A stretch of DNA of 51,463 nucleotides, taken from positions 1 through 51,463 of the forward strand of contig WHUD01000017.1 of the NCBI GenBank assembly GCA_009377385.1. Direction: 5' to 3'. This document shows positions 36,253-45,102 of the stretch, in pieces. The notes under the pieces were generated by a model. It made no database searches. It was not told where the DNA came from and saw only the letters and a program-made list of their open reading frames with translations. Both the position numbers and the translations under genes were made by a program. Each line of letters opens with the position of its first letter. Position 1 is the stretch's first letter. This stretch comes from Actinophytocola sp. Lineage in GTDB: Bacteria; Actinomycetota; Actinomycetes; Mycobacteriales; Pseudonocardiaceae.

Positions 36253-37245
36253 ATGAGCAACGTCGAAACCGATCCCGTCGAGACTCGCTGCCGTGCGCGC
36301 GTGGAGTCCGCCGACTCGCCGGATCACCCGGCCGTCGAGATCGTCACGTCGCGGGAGGTGCCGCTCGGCGGGCCTCGCGCGATGCAGGTGCGACGCACGC
36401 TGCCGCAGCGCGCCAGGTCGCTGATCGGGGCGTGGTGTTTCGCTGACCACTATGGACCCGAGGACGTGCGCGACGGCGGCGGCATGGTGGTGCCACCCCA
36501 TCCGCACACCGGGTTGCAGACCGTCAGTTGGCTGTTCTCCGGCGAGGTCGAGCACCGCGACAGCTCCGGCGTGCGGGCGCTGGTTGAGCCGGGCGAGCTG
36601 AACCTGATGACCGGCGGATACGGCATCTGCCACTCCGAGGTGTCCACGCCTGCCACGTCCGTGTTGCACGGCGTCCAACTGTGGGTGGCTTTACCGGACG
36701 CGCACCGGGATGCGCCGCGCGACTTCCAGCACCATGTGCCGGACGTTGTCCATCACGACGGCGCGGCCATCCGGGTGTTCCTCGGTTCCCTTGCGGGGAC
36801 GTCTGCGCCGGTGCGGACGTTCACGCCGCTGGTGGGCGCCGAGATCACGCTCAAGCCGGATGCCGTCGTGGAGTTGGACGTCGATCCGGCCTTCGAGCAC
36901 GGCGTGCTGGTCGACAAGGGGCCGATCAGCGTCAGCGGGACGCCGGTCGCGCCAGCAACGCTTGGCTACGTCGGCGTCGGCGCCACTTGCCTGCGGCTGG
37001 CCAATCCCGCAGTTGAACCGGCGCGGGTGGTGCTGCTCGGCGGCGAGCCGTTCGACGAGGACATCGTGATGTGGTGGAACTTCGTCGGCCGCAGCCACGA
37101 CGAGATCGTCCGGTTCCGGGAGGCGTGGCAGCAGGAGGCGGAGCAGTTCGGTCGGGTCGATGGCTACGTCGGTGACCCGATGCGGCTGCCCGCGCCCGCG
37201 CTGCCGACGACAAGGCTCCGGCCGCGCCGGAGTCCAGGACGCTGA
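36253..37245 (+). CDS. Pirin family protein
   Basis: Bicupin of 330 aa. The N-terminal cupin has the metal-binding motif PPHPHTGLQTVSWLFSGEVEHRDS and the downstream GGYGICHSE, supplying the usual three histidines and a glutamate. Pirins include quercetin 2,3-dioxygenases and redox or regulatory proteins, so the function here is open. It probably shares a transcript with galM (9-bp gap). Confidence 0.85.
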   Translation: MSNVETDPVETRCRARVESADSPDHPAVEIVTSREVPLGGPRAMQVRRTLPQRARSLIGAWCFADHYGPEDVRDGGGMVVPPHPHTGLQTVSWLFSGEVEHRDSSGVRALVEPGELNLMTGGYGICHSEVSTPATSVLHGVQLWVALPDAHRDAPRDFQHHVPDVVHHDGAAIRVFLGSLAGTSAPVRTFTPLVGAEITLKPDAVVELDVDPAFEHGVLVDKGPISVSGTPVAPATLGYVGVGATCLRLANPAVEPARVVLLGGEPFDEDIVMWWNFVGRSHDEIVRFREAWQQEAEQFGRVDGYVGDPMRLPAPALPTTRLRPRRSPGR

Positions 37246-37279
37246 GCGGCGTCGAGGAAATCACGCCGATGACCAGGGC

Positions 37280-37295
37280 AAGCATCTTGATGCTT
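37280..37295. promoter_or_regulatory. Inverted repeat, probable VapBC operator
   Basis: AAGCATCTTGATGCTT has perfect 7-bp arms and a 2-nt centre, ends 23 bp before the antitoxin start, and GATGCT recurs at 37,302-37,307. Toxin-antitoxin complexes typically repress at such sites. Confidence 0.6.
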
Positions 37296-37318
37296 GGATG
37301 TGATGCTAAGATGACACC

Positions 37319-37576
37319 ATGCGCACGACCATCCGGCTTGACGACGAACTCTACCGCGAGCTGAAAGAGAAGGCGGCACGCTCCGGACGTACTGTGGCCG
37401 CTGTTCTTGAGGACGCGGTACGGCGAGGGTTGCACGCGCCCGAGCAGCGGACCGCAGGCCGCTACGTCGTCCGGCCTATGGGTGAAGGCGGGATCCGGCC
37501 TGGCGTTGACCTGTCCTCGAACGTCGACATCGCCGAGGCGATGGACGAAGGTGCGCCGCTCGATGCGTTGCGTTGA
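37319..37576 (+). CDS. vapB: VapB-type ribbon-helix-helix antitoxin
   Basis: Antitoxin of 85 aa. The N-terminal ribbon-helix-helix reads MRTTIRLDDELYRELKEKAA and RTVAAVLEDAVRRGL and binds the operator. The acidic C-terminal part (DLSSNVDIAEAMDEG) likely wraps and inhibits the toxin. It overlaps the toxin gene by 14 bp, ensuring coupled translation. Confidence 0.88.
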   Translation: MRTTIRLDDELYRELKEKAARSGRTVAAVLEDAVRRGLHAPEQRTAGRYVVRPMGEGGIRPGVDLSSNVDIAEAMDEGAPLDALR

Positions 37577-38000
37577 CGTCAACGTCCTCGTTTACGCGCA
37601 TCGTGCCGACCTCGCGGAGCACGCCGACTATCGGCCGCTGCTTGAGCGGCTTGCCAACGATGACGAACCCCTTGGCGTGCCCGATATCGCCGTGAGCGGG
37701 TTCGTGCGGCTCATCACGAACCGTCGGGTCTTCGTCAAGCCGACGCCAGCCGACGAAGCGTGGCAGGCTGTCGATGCGTTGCTCGCCTCACCGGCAGCCA
37801 TGATGTTGTCCGCGGGACCACGTCACTGGGACCTGTTCCGGCAGTTGGTCGCCGACATTGACGCGCGGGGAAATGATGTCCCCGACGCCTACCTGGCTGC
37901 GTACGCGCTGGACAACAACGCGACGTGGCTGAGTGCTGATCGCGGATTCGCCCGTTTCAAGCGACTGCGCTGGGCGCACCCACTCGAAGACCTTCTTTGA
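37563..38000 (+). CDS. vapC: VapC-type PIN-domain toxin
   Basis: PIN-domain ribonuclease toxin of 145 aa. Acidic active-site residues are visible in CVDVNVLVYAH (Asp5), in the VPDAYLAAYAL region and in WLSADRGFARF. The ATG at 37,563 lies inside the antitoxin gene. VapC toxins cleave tRNA or rRNA when the antitoxin is degraded. All key residues are present, so it is likely functional. Confidence 0.88.
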   Translation: MRCVDVNVLVYAHRADLAEHADYRPLLERLANDDEPLGVPDIAVSGFVRLITNRRVFVKPTPADEAWQAVDALLASPAAMMLSAGPRHWDLFRQLVADIDARGNDVPDAYLAAYALDNNATWLSADRGFARFKRLRWAHPLEDLL

Positions 38001-38131
38001 GCCACCATTCGCCATCCGGTTGAATCCCGTGTGGACTTGAGGACCGGCGTCCTCACACTTCGGTCTTGCTGTTGATCACCATCAGCGCTACCTTGCTCGA
38101 CAATATCCGCCGCGAGCACGGGGAGATGACT

Positions 38132-39622
38132 ATGGCGGAGACGAGAGCAGGACGCGGAAACGGTGCCATTTCACCGGATGTCCCCGACAGATTCCTTCCC
38201 GGCGTTGGGTACCGGGACCTTCCCGAGCCAACCAAGCTCCGCAAGATCATCGGCCCGAGCATCATTCTGCTCGCGGTGTCGATCGGTTCTGGCGAGTTCG
38301 TGCTCTGGCCGTTCATCAGTTCCCGGGTCGGACTCGCGCTGGTCTGGGTGGCGGCGCTCGGCATCCTCACCCAGTACTTCATCAACATGGAAATTGAGCG
38401 GTACACGCTCGCGACCGGCGAAACCGCCGTCACCGGATTCACCAGATTGTGGAAGCACTTCGCCTGGATCTTCATCCTGTTCACCGCGATTCCCTGGGTC
38501 TGGCCAGGGTGGGCGACCGGTGCGTCGACGACAGCCGGTTTCGTCTTCGGCTGGGAATCATCGAGCAACACCAACAACATCGTGACCGTGCTCGCCCTCA
38601 TCGCCATCGGCACCGCGCTGACGGTGTCGCCGGTGGTCTACAACGTGGTCGAGAAATTCCAGATGGTGATGGTCGCGATCATCTTCGTCTTCCTTGTTGT
38701 CGCGATCTTCCTCGCTACCGGGCCTGGCGACTGGTCGGGCATCGTCACCGATGCGGCGCTGCCAGCGATGGTGGGCGGTCCGGTTTCCGACGAGGCCGTG
38801 ACGGCGGCCGTGCTGCTTGGTGCGCTCGCGTTCGCCGGGGCAGGTGGATCGGTGAATCTGGCGCAGAGCAACTGGATTCGCGACAAGGGCATGGGCATGG
38901 GCGCCTACATCCCCAAGATCCAGTCGCCGTTCACCGGTGCCCCAGAGGCGAAGGCGTCGGTCGGAGCCGTGTTCCCCACCGACGACGAGAACATGCGTCG
39001 CTGGCGCGGCTGGTGGCGGGTGGCGAACCAGGAGCAGTTCTGGTTCTTCTTCGTCGCTGGGCTGATCGCCATCGTGATCTTCAGCGTGCTCACCGTTGCC
39101 ACCGTGTTCGCAGAAGGGATGACGTTCAAGGAGGAGGGCTTCGGGTTCATCAAGGCCGAGGGCGACATCCTCGGCGACCGGATCGGTGACTGGCTGTCAC
39201 CCACGTTCTGGCTGATCGGCACGGTTGTGCTGTTCTCGACCAACCTAGGTGTGCTCGACCACGTCGGCCGCGTGATCGGTGACATCGTCAAGACGAAATG
39301 GCTGCGGGAGAGCACCCGCTGGACGGAGAGCACGCTCTACTTCACGATCGTCTGGACCGAGATCGTCATCGGGTCGGTCATCCTGCTGTCCGGTGTGGAC
39401 GAACCACTGAAGCTGCTGGTCATCGCGTCGTCGCTGAACGGCATCTCGATGTTCGTCTACTGCGCGCTGCTCATCTGGCTGAACCGCACGGCTGTCCCCA
39501 AGGCGATCCGGATCAGCGGCCTGCGCCTTGTCGTGATGGTCTGGGCGGTGATCTTCTTCGGCTACTTCACCTACTTCCTCGTCGCCAACGACATCATCCC
39601 GACGCTGCTCGGAACGAAGTAG
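38132..39622 (+). CDS. Nramp-like membrane transporter with non-canonical metal site
   Basis: Integral membrane protein of 496 aa with about eleven predicted helices. The fold is Nramp-like, but the canonical TM1 motif DPGN is replaced by GSGEF (about 52-56), and the TM6 MPH motif is absent (the region reads FAGAGGSVNLAQSNWIRDKG). True Mn/Fe transport is therefore doubtful; another cation or organic substrate is possible. The ATG at 38,132 has GGGGAG 6 nt upstream. A 29-codon membrane peptide gene follows 5 bp after the stop. Confidence 0.8.
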   Translation: MAETRAGRGNGAISPDVPDRFLPGVGYRDLPEPTKLRKIIGPSIILLAVSIGSGEFVLWPFISSRVGLALVWVAALGILTQYFINMEIERYTLATGETAVTGFTRLWKHFAWIFILFTAIPWVWPGWATGASTTAGFVFGWESSSNTNNIVTVLALIAIGTALTVSPVVYNVVEKFQMVMVAIIFVFLVVAIFLATGPGDWSGIVTDAALPAMVGGPVSDEAVTAAVLLGALAFAGAGGSVNLAQSNWIRDKGMGMGAYIPKIQSPFTGAPEAKASVGAVFPTDDENMRRWRGWWRVANQEQFWFFFVAGLIAIVIFSVLTVATVFAEGMTFKEEGFGFIKAEGDILGDRIGDWLSPTFWLIGTVVLFSTNLGVLDHVGRVIGDIVKTKWLRESTRWTESTLYFTIVWTEIVIGSVILLSGVDEPLKLLVIASSLNGISMFVYCALLIWLNRTAVPKAIRISGLRLVVMVWAVIFFGYFTYFLVANDIIPTLLGTK

Positions 39623-39627
39623 GGGAG

Positions 39628-39717
39628 ATGCTGAAGCACCTCTGGCTGCGCGTGCTGCTGGCACTGACGATCTGGCTCGGCCTTGTCATCATCGCCGAAC
39701 TGGTCGGCATCCTCTGA
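39628..39717 (+). CDS. 29-residue single-helix membrane peptide
   Basis: Tiny open frame MLKHLWLRVLLALTIWLGLV continuing IIAELVGIL: a short basic N terminus followed by one hydrophobic helix. GGGGAG abuts the ATG, which is closer than usual, so translation may depend on coupling to the transporter just upstream. It resembles small regulatory subunits of transporters. A strong terminator follows after 11 bp, placing it in the transporter transcript. No family assignment. Confidence 0.55.
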   Translation: MLKHLWLRVLLALTIWLGLVIIAELVGIL

Positions 39718-39728
39718 GCGCTGTGACG

Positions 39729-39777
39729 GCCGAGGGTGGTCCTGGATCGACTATATCGACCCAGCGCCACCCTCGGC
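39729..39777. terminator. Bidirectional terminator hairpin
   Basis: Perfect 11-bp arms GCCGAGGGTGG and CCACCCTCGGC with a 27-nt loop lie between the convergent transporter unit and xylA. No T-run is present, as is common in actinobacteria. Confidence 0.65.
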
Positions 39778-39792
39778 TCGGGCGACACCGGG

Positions 39793-40968
39793 TCACGACG
39801 CGCCGAGGAGGTGCTCGACGGCGAGCTGGTTCAGTCGCACGAAGCCGTAGTCGCGCTCGGCGGCGGTGTCCGGATCGAAGTCCTCGAACGTCGAACGGTC
39901 GGCCAGCAGGTCGGTGATCGACTCGCCCGCGCCGAGGGTCGGCTCGGCAAACTCGAACAGACCCGCCCGCCGCATCGCGTCCTGCACGCGCGGATCGGCA
40001 CGGTACGACGCGGTGCGCTCGGCGAGCTTGCGGTAGGTGTCCATATTGGCCTGTGCGGACTCCCACACGCCGCGCTCTGTCTCGGTGCGCGACGGCTTGT
40101 AGTCGAAGTGCCGCGCGCCAACGTAGCGTGGCCCGCCCGCCGGGAAGCCGTGCTCAAGCAGGTCGACGGTGAAGAACGCGGACAGCAGGTCGCCGTGGCC
40201 GAAAACCAGGTCCTGGTCGTACTTGATGGAGCGTTGCCCGTTGAGGTCGAGGTGGAACAGCTTGCCCGCCCACAGCGCCTGCGCGATCCCGTGGGTGAAG
40301 TTCAGCCCGGCCATCTGCTCGTGGCCGACCTCAGGGTTGAGGCCGACGATGTCGCCGTTGTCCAGCCGCGCGATCAGCGCGAGGGCGTGCCCGATCGTCG
40401 GCAGCAGCAAGTCGCCGCGTGGCTCGTTCGGCTTGGGCTCCAACGCGATCCGCAGGTCGTAGCCCTGCTGCTTGATGTGCGCGGCGACGGTGTCGATCCC
40501 CTCGGCGTAGCGCTCGTGCGCGGCGTGCAGATCCTTCGCGCCGTCGTACTCGGTGCCCTCACGTCCGCCCCACATCACGAACGTCCGCGCACCGACCTCA
40601 GCGGCGAGGTCGGTGCGCAGTAGCTTACGCAGTGCGAAGCGCCGAACCGAGCGGTCGTTCGATGTCAGTGCGCCGTCCTTGAACACGGGGTGGCCGAACA
40701 GGTTGGTCGTGATCATCTCGATGACCAGCCCGGTCTCATCGGCCGCCTTGCGCACGGTGTTGAGAGCCTTCGCGCGGGTGTCGTCGTCGGCGCCGAACGG
40801 CACGACGTCGTCGTCGTGGAACGTGAACCCCCACGCGCCGATCTCGGCGAGCTTGTACACCGCGTAGGACGGGTCGAGTACCGGCCGGGTGGCGGCGCCG
40901 AACGGGTCCTGCGCTTGCCAGCCGACCGTCCAGAGGCCGAAGGAGAAGGGGATCTGCTCACTGGGCAC
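39793..40968 (-). CDS. xylA: Xylose isomerase
   Basis: D-xylose to D-xylulose isomerase of 391 aa, the short class I form typical of actinobacteria. Characteristic stretches are [12 protein letters not shown] with the catalytic histidine, [11 protein letters not shown] and [14 protein letters not shown] with metal-binding glutamates, and FHLDLNGQ. The start is GTG at 40,968 with GGGAGG upstream. It is divergent from a ROK regulator with a shared operator; no xylB kinase is in the window. Confidence 0.93.
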   Translation of the reverse strand: MPSEQIPFSFGLWTVGWQAQDPFGAATRPVLDPSYAVYKLAEIGAWGFTFHDDDVVPFGADDDTRAKALNTVRKAADETGLVIEMITTNLFGHPVFKDGALTSNDRSVRRFALRKLLRTDLAAEVGARTFVMWGGREGTEYDGAKDLHAAHERYAEGIDTVAAHIKQQGYDLRIALEPKPNEPRGDLLLPTIGHALALIARLDNGDIVGLNPEVGHEQMAGLNFTHGIAQALWAGKLFHLDLNGQRSIKYDQDLVFGHGDLLSAFFTVDLLEHGFPAGGPRYVGARHFDYKPSRTETERGVWESAQANMDTYRKLAERTASYRADPRVQDAMRRAGLFEFAEPTLGAGESITDLLADRSTFEDFDPDTAAERDYGFVRLNQLAVEHLLGAS

Positions 40969-40984
40969 GGGAACCTCCCTCGAT

Positions 40985-41005
40985 AGTTTGTATAGCCAAT
41001 GAACT
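40985..41005. promoter_or_regulatory. Probable xylose operator between xylA and the ROK gene
   Basis: An imperfect inverted repeat, AGTTTGT and ATGAACT separated by 7 bp, lies in the 65-bp divergent gap. XylR-type ROK regulators bind A/T-rich repeats of this layout. It would cover both promoters. Confidence 0.55.
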
Positions 41006-41033
41006 TATTCGCTGGTGCCGTTAAGGTCAAGAC

Positions 41034-42221
41034 GTGACCAGCACCGGACCCGCCCGCCAAGCGTCGCTGCGCGAGCGCAACCTCGCGACGGTGGCGCGCG
41101 CGGTCGTCGACGCCCCCGAGCCGCTGTCCAGGGCCGACGTCGCCGCGCGCACCGGCATGACGCGGGCGACGGTGTCCACGCTGGTCGACCAGCTCATCGA
41201 GGCGGGGTTGCTCACCGAACTGCCCGCGGTGTCATCGGGTCCTGGACGTCCCGCCGTGCCGCTGGCACCCGCCGCGCGCACGGTCGTCGGCCTCGGGCTC
41301 GAGGTCAACGTCGACTACCTCGGCGGCAGGGTGGTCGATCTGACCGGCGAGGTAGTCGACGAGATCGTCATCGCGGAGAACCTGCGCGGGAGCCCGGCCC
41401 CGGCCACGCTGGAGCGGCTGGGACATCTCGCGCGCGACCTCATGGCGCGGGCGCGGGGCATGCGGGTCGCCGGCGCGCATCTCGCGCTGCCAGGGCTGGT
41501 GGACACCCGCGCGAACCTGCTGCGGATCGCGCCGAACCTCGGCTGGTCGGACGTCGAGCCGCTGGCGCTGCTCGGCCTGCCCGCCAGCCTGCCTGCGACG
41601 GTCGGCAACGAGGCGAAGCTCGCCGCGCTGGCGCAGCTCTGGGGGTGTCCGGTCGCGGAGCGGGCGTCCCGGACGTTTCTGTACGTCTCCGGCGACGTCG
41701 GCATCGGCGCGGCGATCGTCATCGACGGCGCGCTGTTCGGCGGCAAGCGTGGCTGGAGCGGGGAGTTGGGCCACGTCACCGTCGACCCTGCGGGGCCGAC
41801 ATGCCGGTGCGGCGCGAGCGGCTGCCTCGAGCGCTACGCCGGGAAGGAAGTGCTGGTCACCGACGTCGGGCTGGATATCGACGTCGCAGACGACGTCCTG
41901 GTCGACCGGCTCAGCGCCCCAGACGCTCGGACTGCGGTGAGTACGGCCGGGGCCGCGCTGGGACAGGCCATGGCGGACGCGGTGAACCTGCTTGATATCG
42001 ACCGCGTGCTGCTCGGCGGCGTCTACACCGGACTGGTGCCGTTGCTGCGGCCCGCCATCACTGAGCAGTTGCGGACGAGGGTGCTTGGCGCGCCGTGGGC
42101 GCCGGTCGACGTCGTCCCGGCCCCCGTCGCCGACCACGCCGCGCTGACCGGAGGGGCGGCGGCGTCCCTCCGCGCCGTCGTCGAGGACCCGATGCCGTGG
42201 ATCGCGGCCGCCGCCGGGTGA
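41034..42221 (+). CDS. ROK-family regulator (XylR type)
   Basis: Repressor of 395 aa: N-terminal winged helix (LSRADVAARTGMTRATVSTLVDQLIEAGLL), then a ROK sugar-kinase-like domain with the GELGHVTVD loop and the zinc motif CRCGASGCLE. The position divergent to xylA identifies it as the likely xylose-responsive regulator. Start is GTG at 41,034. Confidence 0.88.
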   Translation: MTSTGPARQASLRERNLATVARAVVDAPEPLSRADVAARTGMTRATVSTLVDQLIEAGLLTELPAVSSGPGRPAVPLAPAARTVVGLGLEVNVDYLGGRVVDLTGEVVDEIVIAENLRGSPAPATLERLGHLARDLMARARGMRVAGAHLALPGLVDTRANLLRIAPNLGWSDVEPLALLGLPASLPATVGNEAKLAALAQLWGCPVAERASRTFLYVSGDVGIGAAIVIDGALFGGKRGWSGELGHVTVDPAGPTCRCGASGCLERYAGKEVLVTDVGLDIDVADDVLVDRLSAPDARTAVSTAGAALGQAMADAVNLLDIDRVLLGGVYTGLVPLLRPAITEQLRTRVLGAPWAPVDVVPAPVADHAALTGGAAASLRAVVEDPMPWIAAAAG

Positions 42222-42230
42222 CGACTCATG

Positions 42231-42998
42231 TCAGTTGTACCGCGACGCCGAGGTGTCCGCGTGTTGCCGTTCTGAATGCCCGTCGACGAGTACGTGATGT
42301 ATGTCATTTATTCGGGTTTCGAGTGCGCTGAGCCGCGCGTCGATCACGGAATGGTTCTGCGCGTTTTCCGATTCCGCCGAGTTCATGGTCGAGGTGAACC
42401 ACGCCGACACACTCGCGGTAACCGCGCCGATGAGGGAAATGCCGACAAGCATGAGACCGGCGGTGGCAATCCGGCCGATTGCCGTGACTGGAACGATGTC
42501 GCCGTAACCCACGGTGGTGACCGTGACCATGCTCCACCAGAGCGCGTCGCCGAAGTTGGTGATTTCAGCGTTCGGCGCGCCGCGCTCGGCGTCGAGTACC
42601 GCCAGTGCTCCCATGACGATCAGCAGCGCGGTGGCGACGGCGATCGCGGGCACTGTCCTCATTACGGACAAGCGTCCCGTGCGGGAAAGCAGGACGTGAG
42701 CCGTCGCGAACACACGCAGAATGCGCAGTGGACGCAGAGCGGGCACCGCCACCACGACCAGGTCGACTGGATGGGTGATCAGGTATCGGAAGAAGCGCCC
42801 GGACAACACGGCGCGAACGGCGAGGTCGACCGCGAACGCCAGCCAGATCGCAAAGGTGGCTTTTTGGACAAGCATCCCCGCCCAGCCGGGCAAGTTGGGC
42901 CAGATAATCGGTATCGCGTAGACGACAAGGAATAGGAGGGCAAGAGCGAGAAGCGGCCAGGTTGTTCGCGATTCGTATCGTTCGAGTCGTTCCGTCAT
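42231..42998 (-). CDS. Voltage-gated-type potassium channel
   Basis: Membrane protein of 255 aa with four to six predicted helices, a charged S4-like segment (PALRPLRILRVF) and the selectivity filter TTVGYGD. The C terminus has a probable coiled coil (VIDARLSALETRINDIHHVL) for tetramerisation. No ribosome site marks the start; ATG at 42,998 is chosen, while ATG at 43,049 would add 17 residues. Its neighbours are functionally unrelated. Confidence 0.85.
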   Translation of the reverse strand: MTERLERYESRTTWPLLALALLFLVVYAIPIIWPNLPGWAGMLVQKATFAIWLAFAVDLAVRAVLSGRFFRYLITHPVDLVVVAVPALRPLRILRVFATAHVLLSRTGRLSVMRTVPAIAVATALLIVMGALAVLDAERGAPNAEITNFGDALWWSMVTVTTVGYGDIVPVTAIGRIATAGLMLVGISLIGAVTASVSAWFTSTMNSAESENAQNHSVIDARLSALETRINDIHHVLVDGHSERQHADTSASRYN

Positions 42999-43152
42999 AG
43001 CGCAGCCAGTGATGTCGATTTCTCGGGGCAATGGGTTCCCATCATCCATGTGCTGTGTCGGGCCGCGAATTGGCGTCCGGTGTTGGCCGCGTCACGGCGC
43101 TGATGGGTTACGGTCAGCGGCGCGGGAGCCCGGACGGCGAGGTGGATGACAG

Positions 43153-44598
43153 ATGGCGAACGTGACACGGGATCTGGTCGAGCGCGCTTCGGTGGACCAG
43201 ACCGCGTTGATCACCATCGACGCCGCGCACGCCCGCCGAGTGTGGACATTCGGTGAGCTGGCCGACGGCGCCCGCGCCACGGCGGCCAGGTTCGCTGAGC
43301 TGGGGGTGCGTCGCGGGGACGTCGTCTACACCCTGTGCGGATCGCGCGGTGAGTGGGTGCTGACCATGCTGGCGTGTTTGCGCCTCGGCGCGGTGATGGC
43401 CCCGTGCAGTCCGATGCTGCGCGCCGATGACCTGCGCACCCGCGCGCGGGCGGCCCGGCCGAAGCTGGTTGTCGCCGACGACCGGCACCTCGACGTCCTC
43501 GCCGAAGCGGGGCTCGGTGACGCCGTGCTGCCGCTGTCCGAGTGGGACGTCGACCCGGACGCCGACGTGCCGCCCGCCCCGGATCTTCCGGAGGACGACC
43601 CGGCCTTCCTGTTGTTCACGTCGGGGTCGACTGGTACGCCCAAGCCAGTCTGGCACGGTCAGCGCTACGTCTGGGGCCAGCGGCTGCAGGCCGAGCACTG
43701 GCTTGGCGCTCGCGCAGGCGACGTCGTGTGGAGCACTGCGGCGCCGGGCTGGTCGAAGTCCACCCGCAACGCCTTCCTCGCGCCGTGGCTGATGGGCGCG
43801 GTCGCGGTGCTGCACGAGGCACGGTTCGACGTCGAACAGCGGTTGGCGACGGTGCGGGCAGAAGGCGTCACCGTGCTCTGCATGTCACCGACCGAGTGGC
43901 GGATGCTGCTGTCGGCAGGGGATCCGCCCGTGTTGCCGTCGCTGCGGCGGCTGGTCGCGGCGGGAGAACCGCTGGACAAGGAGACCATCGGCCGATGGCG
44001 GGCCGCGACCGGCCTGACCATCGCGGACGGCTACGGGCAGACCGAGACCGGCCACATCGCGGGCACCCCGCCCGGCGCCGACGCGCCGCCCGGATCGGCG
44101 GGACTGCCGCTGCCCGGCGTCACGACGCGCCTGCACGACGGCGAGCTGCAGGTGGACGCGACGACGTTGCCCACGCTGTCGTTGGTGCCCGGCACCGACC
44201 TGGTCGACGGCCGGTGGTGGCCGACCGGCGACCTGTTCGAGCAGGACGACGACGGCTGGCTGTTCTTCAAGTCGCGCGCCGACGACGTCATCCTCTCGTC
44301 CGGCTACCGCATCGACCCCGTCGAGGTGGAGACGGCGTTGCGCAGCCACGGCGCGGTGCGGGACTGCTTGGTCGCGGGGGTACCGGACGCGCAGCGCGGC
44401 GAGGTCGTCGCCGCGCTGGTCGTTACCGACGACGACGCCCAGGCGGACCTGGTGACGGCGTTGCAGCAGCACGTCCGGACGGTCACCGCGCCGTACAAGT
44501 ACCCGCGCGTGATCCGGTTCGTCGACGCGCTACCGCGCACCACGACGGGGAAGGCCGCCCGAGGCAAGGGGCGGGACCTGCTCAGATCCGGTGACTAA
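43153..44598 (+). CDS. AMP-dependent acyl-CoA synthetase (medium-chain/benzoate type)
   Basis: Acid-CoA ligase of 481 aa, compact for the superfamily. Motifs are LLFTSGSTGTPKPVWH, YGQTETG, TGDLFEQDDDGWLFF and the C-terminal YKYPRVIRFVDALPRTTTGK. STAAPGWSKS and YKYPR are features of medium-chain or benzoate CoA ligases. GAGGTGG precedes the ATG. It stands alone, so the substrate is open. Its 3' end overlaps a minus-strand toxin remnant by 69 bp. Confidence 0.85.
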   Translation: MANVTRDLVERASVDQTALITIDAAHARRVWTFGELADGARATAARFAELGVRRGDVVYTLCGSRGEWVLTMLACLRLGAVMAPCSPMLRADDLRTRARAARPKLVVADDRHLDVLAEAGLGDAVLPLSEWDVDPDADVPPAPDLPEDDPAFLLFTSGSTGTPKPVWHGQRYVWGQRLQAEHWLGARAGDVVWSTAAPGWSKSTRNAFLAPWLMGAVAVLHEARFDVEQRLATVRAEGVTVLCMSPTEWRMLLSAGDPPVLPSLRRLVAAGEPLDKETIGRWRAATGLTIADGYGQTETGHIAGTPPGADAPPGSAGLPLPGVTTRLHDGELQVDATTLPTLSLVPGTDLVDGRWWPTGDLFEQDDDGWLFFKSRADDVILSSGYRIDPVEVETALRSHGAVRDCLVAGVPDAQRGEVVAALVVTDDDAQADLVTALQQHVRTVTAPYKYPRVIRFVDALPRTTTGKAARGKGRDLLRSGD

Positions 44599-44949
44599 CC
44601 GGTCATGTGGCGGTTCCCATCGCAGTCCGGGGTATTCACGCCGGGTGGCGCGGAGCAGCGTCGCTTCGAGCTCCTCGGCTGTGGTTCGCCTGTTCCGCAG
44701 CGCGATGAGATCGATGTCCTCGGACAACCGCCCGTCGGGCGCGTGGGTGCGGGACAGTGCGGTGCCACCGAAGAACAGGACGTCGTCGGACATGCGCTCG
44801 CTGATGGCGGCGAGCAGATGACCGTGGTGACCCATCCCTGCCCGAGCTCGGACGTATACCGCTGGACGTCGAGCACGGGGACGGTGCATTGTTTTTACCC
44901 CGCTCTCGTGCCAGTGATGGTGCAACGGGTTGACCACGAGCGGGTGCAC
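44530..44949 (-). pseudogene. Truncated AbiEii-type nucleotidyltransferase toxin
   Basis: The frame carries the nucleotidyltransferase core FFGGTALSR followed by RLSEDIDL, the signature of AbiEii/AbiGii toxins, but is only 139 codons against roughly 250-300 usual. Its tail runs antisense through the acyl-CoA synthetase end, and its front has no convincing homology. No AbiEi antitoxin partner is visible. It is best read as a remnant of an abortive-infection system. 44,950-45,102 shows nothing recognisable beyond the next gene's ribosome site. Confidence 0.65.
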
Positions 44950-45102
44950 GCAGCTAGCCCATCCCGGTGAACTCTCTCATCGCTGTGTGCGGACGGTAAC
45001 GGCCGCGTTGATCCGGACGACGTATTTCGCGGCCGACGACGTCCGCCGGTAACCCCGTGACGTCGGAAGCCGCGTTTTCCCTTCATACCCGAGAGGATCT
45101 TC

